From Acholeplasmatales bacterium (lineage in GTDB: Bacteria; Bacillota_I; Bacilli_A; Acholeplasmatales; Anaeroplasmataceae): a stretch of DNA of 5,087 nt. The stretch lies in assembly GCA_017388605.1 (NCBI GenBank), contig JAFPIE010000193.1, positions 1 through 5,087 of the forward strand, read 5' to 3'. A program made the position numbers and the translations under genes. The notes under the pieces are model-generated. The model was not told the DNA's origin. It saw only the letters and a list, made by a program, of their open reading frames with translations, and made no database searches. Below are positions 5,061-5,087 of this stretch, one piece after another (within the stretch, counting starts at the first letter, position 1; every line of letters begins with the position of its first letter).

Positions 5061-5087
5061 TATAACTCTCCTTTTAGATATAGAAAA

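Overview
The window is AT-rich and reads as the chromosome of a low-GC Bacillota bacterium. The standard genetic code is in use (TGG for Trp, TGA as stop), Shine-Dalgarno (SD) sites are of the AGGAGG type, and the conserved mnmA, recD2, alaS order seen in Bacillus relatives is present. The genus cannot be fixed from this sequence; an Erysipelotrichia-like gut Bacillota would fit but is only a guess.

Left part, minus strand: the first 179 codons of alaS (alanyl-tRNA synthetase) run off the left edge, with a promoter and a short leader that leaves no room for a T-box. Divergent from it on the plus strand is a 79-residue XRE-type DNA-binding protein. It sits between recD2 and alaS, which are adjacent in Bacillus. 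A 16-base motif occurs near the alaS -35 and again at the regulator's own transcription start, so the regulator may control both. Its 3' end meets the 3' end of recD2 in a shared two-way terminator that overlaps both coding ends.

Middle, minus strand: mnmA (tRNA 2-thiouridine synthase) and recD2 (helicase) form an operon with a one-base stop/start overlap (TAATG), driven by a good promoter just upstream of mnmA.

Right part, plus strand: divergent from mnmA is the most unusual stretch. A promoter with phased A-tracts drives a short transcript. It begins with a 13-bp hairpin that could compete with SD sequestration, then encodes a 24-residue Cys/Trp-containing hydrophobic peptide behind an excellent SD. 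About 180 bases of structured sequence follow. Within that are two diverged tandem repeats of about 50 bases whose hairpin pairing is kept by compensatory base changes, then a third hairpin. This looks like a small peptide-encoding or dual-function RNA locus that I cannot assign to a known family. Beyond it lies a tRNA-Lys(CTT) gene with a consensus promoter, an encoded CCA end and a strong terminator.

The large genes are housekeeping: tRNA charging, tRNA thiolation and DNA repair. The novelty lies in the small regulator between recD2 and alaS and in the peptide/RNA locus between mnmA and tRNA-Lys.
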